A stretch of DNA of 64,000 nucleotides from RGIG3528 sp045598045 (GTDB lineage: Bacteria; Bacillota; Clostridia; Lachnospirales; Lachnospiraceae): NCBI GenBank assembly GCA_045598045.1, contig JAZLLG010000002.1, positions 1-64,000 of the forward strand. The letters are read 5' to 3'. Both the position numbers and the translations under genes were made by a program. This document shows positions 61,748 to 64,000 of this stretch, one piece after another. The notes under the pieces are model-generated. The model was not told where the DNA came from, searched no databases, and was given only the letters and a program-made list of their open reading frames with translations. Position 1 is the first letter of the stretch. Each line of letters opens with the position of its first letter.

Positions 61748-62688
61748 TGACCCCCGTATTTTTGATACTTGGTTTTCTTGATGCAGGTAAATCCACGTTC
61801 ATCCGTGACACACTCATGGACGATGATTTCACCGAAGGCAAGTCCACGCTCCTCATACAGTGCGAGGAAGGCGAAGTGGAGTACGATGAAAAAGAACTCG
61901 CTGAAAGAAAAGTTACAATAGTAAAAGTCGAAGAGGAAGAAGACTTCAGGCCGACATTCCTTATGGACTGCGTTAAGAACTACAAAGCAGACCGTGTTAT
62001 GATTGAATGGAACGGTACATGGAGCGTTGCAAGGATTCTTGAACAGGGCTTTCCGAGACGTTGGGAACTTTCCCAGATTATCACCATCGCCGATGCGCAG
62101 ACTTTTGAAACATACATGAACAATATGCGCCAGATGATGAATGAGATGGTTGCCTACACAGAGCTTGTCATTTTCAATAAATGCAATAAAGACACAAAGA
62201 GAAACACGTTGAGAAAGCTTGTCAGAACTCTTAACAGAGGCGCACAGTGCGTTTTTGAGGCAAAAGAGGGCGAAGAAGCAGGATATGACGATGTAATTCC
62301 GCTTCCTTACGATATGTCCGCGGATGTAGTGGAAATTCCGGATGACGATTACGGTATTTTCTATCTTGACGTCCTTGACAATCTCGACAACTATGTCGGC
62401 AAGACAGTGCGCTTCCTGGCTATGGTTTACAGAGGAAAGGAAACACCCAAAGGAACATTTGTTCCCGGACGTTTCGCCATGACCTGCTGCGCAGCCGATA
62501 TTGCATTTATAGGATTCCTTTGCTACGGTGAGCAGGCAAATTACTTTAAGACACGTGACTGGTGTCATGTGACCTGTAAAATCGACAAAGAATATCTCAA
62601 AGAGTACGAAGGTGAGGGCCCGGTATACAGACTTGTTAAGATTGAACCGGCGCAGAAGCCTGCGGACCACGTAATTACAATGAATTAA
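61747..62688 (+). CDS. COG0523-like GTPase fused to a DUF1980 (TIGR03943-like) domain
   Basis: A 313-residue protein. The N-terminal half is a P-loop GTPase of CobW type (LGFLDAGKST), but the CxCC metal motif is missing and the base-recognition NKxD reads NKCN. The C-terminal third (from about residue 200) resembles the C-terminal domain of DUF1980/TIGR03943 (YcgQ-like) proteins: GKTVRFLAMVYRGKE, GRFAMTCCAADIAFIGF. YcgQ relatives are zinc-linked membrane proteins, so the fusion suggests a zinc-handling role with the preceding GTPase. The start codon overlaps the preceding stop (TAATG). The fusion call is by eye. Confidence 0.8.
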   Translation: MTPVFLILGFLDAGKSTFIRDTLMDDDFTEGKSTLLIQCEEGEVEYDEKELAERKVTIVKVEEEEDFRPTFLMDCVKNYKADRVMIEWNGTWSVARILEQGFPRRWELSQIITIADAQTFETYMNNMRQMMNEMVAYTELVIFNKCNKDTKRNTLRKLVRTLNRGAQCVFEAKEGEEAGYDDVIPLPYDMSADVVEIPDDDYGIFYLDVLDNLDNYVGKTVRFLAMVYRGKETPKGTFVPGRFAMTCCAADIAFIGFLCYGEQANYFKTRDWCHVTCKIDKEYLKEYEGEGPVYRLVKIEPAQKPADHVITMN

Positions 62689-62707
62689 TCCGGTTAAGGA
62701 GTGCACG

Positions 62708-63586
62708 ATGATTAAGAGCATGACAGGCTTCGGCCGCTACGAACTTATTAACGGCGGAAGAAAAATCACGGTTGAAATGAAATCCGTCAATCACCGCTAC
62801 AGCGAAATCACCATCAAAATGCCCAAAAAGCTTAATTTCTTCGAAAGCGGCATAAGAAACCTTCTTAAGGAGTACATAAGCCGAGGCAAAGTGGATATGT
62901 ACATTTCCTATGAGGATGACTCCGAAAACACCGAGGTTGTTAAATATAATGAAGATGTTGCGAGGGAATACGTTGAAGCTTTTTCAAAGATTTCCGAGAC
63001 ATTCGGACTTAACAACGATGTGCAGGCTTCTACGATTGCACGTATGCCTGAAGTGCTCGTGATGGAAGAGCAGGCGATGGATGAAGAGGATCTTTGGAAC
63101 GATGTTGAAAAGGCAGTAAGAGGCTGCGCCGAAAAGTTCGTGGAAACACGTATAACAGAAGGCGAAAAGCTTAAAGCGGATCTCTTTGATAAGCTTGACG
63201 GAATAAACACCATGGTTGACAAAATCGAAAAGAGAAGCCCTGAAATTGTTAAGGAATACAGAGAGAAGATTATTGCAAAGGTTACGGAGCTCCTTGGCGA
63301 CAATCAGGTTTCGGAGCAGGTACTTGCCAATGAAATTATCCTTTTTGCGGATAAAATCTGCACGGACGAAGAAATGGTAAGGCTCCGCGCCCATGTGTCC
63401 AATATGAAAGACACATTGAATGTCGGAAAAGACGTCGGAAGAAAACTTGATTTCGTTGCCCAGGAAATGAACCGTGAGGCAAATACGACACTTTCAAAGG
63501 CAAATGACCTTGAAATTTCCAACATTGCCATAGACCTTAAGACCGAAATAGAAAAGATTCGTGAACAAATTCAAAATATTGAATAA
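62708..63586 (+). CDS. yicC: YicC/YloC-family endoribonuclease
   Basis: A 292-residue protein with the family's N-terminal MIKSMTGFGRYE and EMKSVNHRYSEI segments and the C-terminal NREANTTLSKANDLEIS...IDLKTEIEKIREQIQNIE. YicC family members are RNases that act in RNA decay. In many Firmicutes the gene is followed by remA-like, gmk and rpoZ; here rpoZ comes next and gmk is absent. AAGGAG lies before the ATG. It is 19 bases after the GTPase pair and may share its transcript. Confidence 0.93.
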   Translation: MIKSMTGFGRYELINGGRKITVEMKSVNHRYSEITIKMPKKLNFFESGIRNLLKEYISRGKVDMYISYEDDSENTEVVKYNEDVAREYVEAFSKISETFGLNNDVQASTIARMPEVLVMEEQAMDEEDLWNDVEKAVRGCAEKFVETRITEGEKLKADLFDKLDGINTMVDKIEKRSPEIVKEYREKIIAKVTELLGDNQVSEQVLANEIILFADKICTDEEMVRLRAHVSNMKDTLNVGKDVGRKLDFVAQEMNREANTTLSKANDLEISNIAIDLKTEIEKIREQIQNIE

Positions 63587-63613
63587 AAGTCACTCGAAAA
63601 TATTGACAAGATG

Positions 63614-63622
63614 TGATATAAT
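63614..63622 (+). promoter_or_regulatory. rpoZ extended -10 promoter
   Basis: TGATATAAT is an extended -10 element (TG, one base, TATAAT at 63617-63622). A TTGACA at 63603-63608 is only 8 bases upstream of the -10 box, too close to act as its -35 box. Confidence 0.5.
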
Positions 63623-63656
63623 CTTTGCGATTATTTTTTGAAAAGAGGAGAATAAA

Positions 63657-63896
63657 ATGATACATCCTTCATATGCTGAGCTTAGCCAGAGAATTAATGA
63701 AAATGCCGAAGGTGAACAGAAAGTTATAAACAGCCGTTATTCAATCTGCATTGCTACCGCAAAAAGAGCACGTCAGATTATCGACGGAGCCATTCCTTTG
63801 GTAGAGCCCAAGTGCGAGAAACCCCTTTCAATCGCCGTTCAGGAGCTTTACGAGGGCAAGGTAAACATCCTTCCGGATGAAACAGTTGAAAAGTAA
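63657..63896 (+). CDS. rpoZ: RNA polymerase omega subunit
   Basis: A 79-residue protein with the omega pattern: MIHPSYAELSQRIN at the start, the conserved NSRYSICIATAKRARQI helix and KPLSIAVQELYEGKV near the end. It helps the folding and assembly of the beta' subunit. AGAGGAG precedes the ATG. After it (63911-63925) is a short hairpin TGCCGT/ACGGCA without a T run, and a TTGACA at 63977-63982 whose -10 box would lie beyond the window edge. Confidence 0.92.
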   Translation: MIHPSYAELSQRINENAEGEQKVINSRYSICIATAKRARQIIDGAIPLVEPKCEKPLSIAVQELYEGKVNILPDETVEK

Positions 63897-64000
63897 TTTA
63901 AATAAACGTTGCCGTTTTACGGCAGAATGTTACAAAATACAAGCATAAATGCGTATTTTTCTATAAGTTTTGTCTATTGACAAAAGAATAACGATGTGGT

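Noticed and set aside
61627..62721. 364-residue minus-strand ORF opposite the second GTPase
   Set aside because: Its codon pattern mirrors the coding strand, it covers two coupled real genes, and its product shows no domain.
63603..63622. TTGACA plus TATAAT as a standard rpoZ promoter
   Set aside because: The two boxes are only 8 bases apart; the extended -10 element explains the promoter better.

Overview
The window looks like a chromosomal segment of a low-to-mid G+C Gram-positive anaerobe, most likely a member of the Lachnospiraceae (Clostridia). This rests on strong purine-rich Shine-Dalgarno (SD) sites, sigma-A type promoters with 16-17 base spacers, and gene families typical of that group: the 112-residue protein I read as DUF6145, the pseudouridine kinase/glycosidase pair, membrane and soluble hybrid histidine kinases, RqcH, ComEA/ComEC, CDP-glycerol transferases and a pectin-type rhamnogalacturonan lyase. 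The genus is not decidable from the sequence alone.

Layout. 1-137 is the 3' end of a group II intron (domains V and VI). 170-9494 holds a C39-like protein, a membrane hybrid histidine kinase, the pseudouridine-degrading pair psuK-psuG, a heterodimeric ABC exporter and a PilZ (c-di-GMP) protein. 9636-14385 carries argF, two small proteins, coaX, dusB and asd. 14453-25354 has a cytoplasmic PAS hybrid kinase, hisS, rpsT, comEA-comEC, two secreted carbohydrate-active lipoproteins and an Mrp ATPase. 25374-37192 is a cell-surface polymer region: two tandem proteins that fuse a CDP-glycerol glycerophosphotransferase to a GT4 glycosyltransferase, a third GT4-only copy, then leuS, nfo, a PHP phosphoesterase, a phosphoribosyltransferase-like protein and LicD. 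37199-44588 holds a class A penicillin-binding protein and potABCD, where PotA carries an odd insertion. 44595-46304 is argH and a small acidic protein.

46448-58125 is the most unusual region. It is a compact run of twelve overlapping or abutting genes that reads as a divergent Tad/type II-like secretion or pilus machine: a stand-alone protein resembling the ATPase N-terminal domain, a CpaE/TadZ-like protein with a broken P-loop, a CpaF-like ATPase with an N-terminal membrane helix, a long multi-span platform protein, six small single-span proteins (two only 44 residues long), and two InlB B-repeat exoproteins of 403 and 1141 residues. No prepilin peptidase or classical Flp pilin is seen. I infer that the machine assembles or exports the small proteins and/or the InlB-repeat proteins.

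58138-64000 holds rqcH, an 82-residue orphan with a CxCxC cluster, a pair of coupled COG0523 (CobW-like) GTPases (one with a long Asp/His tract, the other fused to a DUF1980-like domain), a YicC-family RNase and rpoZ. Most genes are ordinary core genes. The points worth a second look are the Tad-like locus, the PotA insertion, the COG0523 pair, a probable AUU start for comEA and several promoter-linked palindromes.
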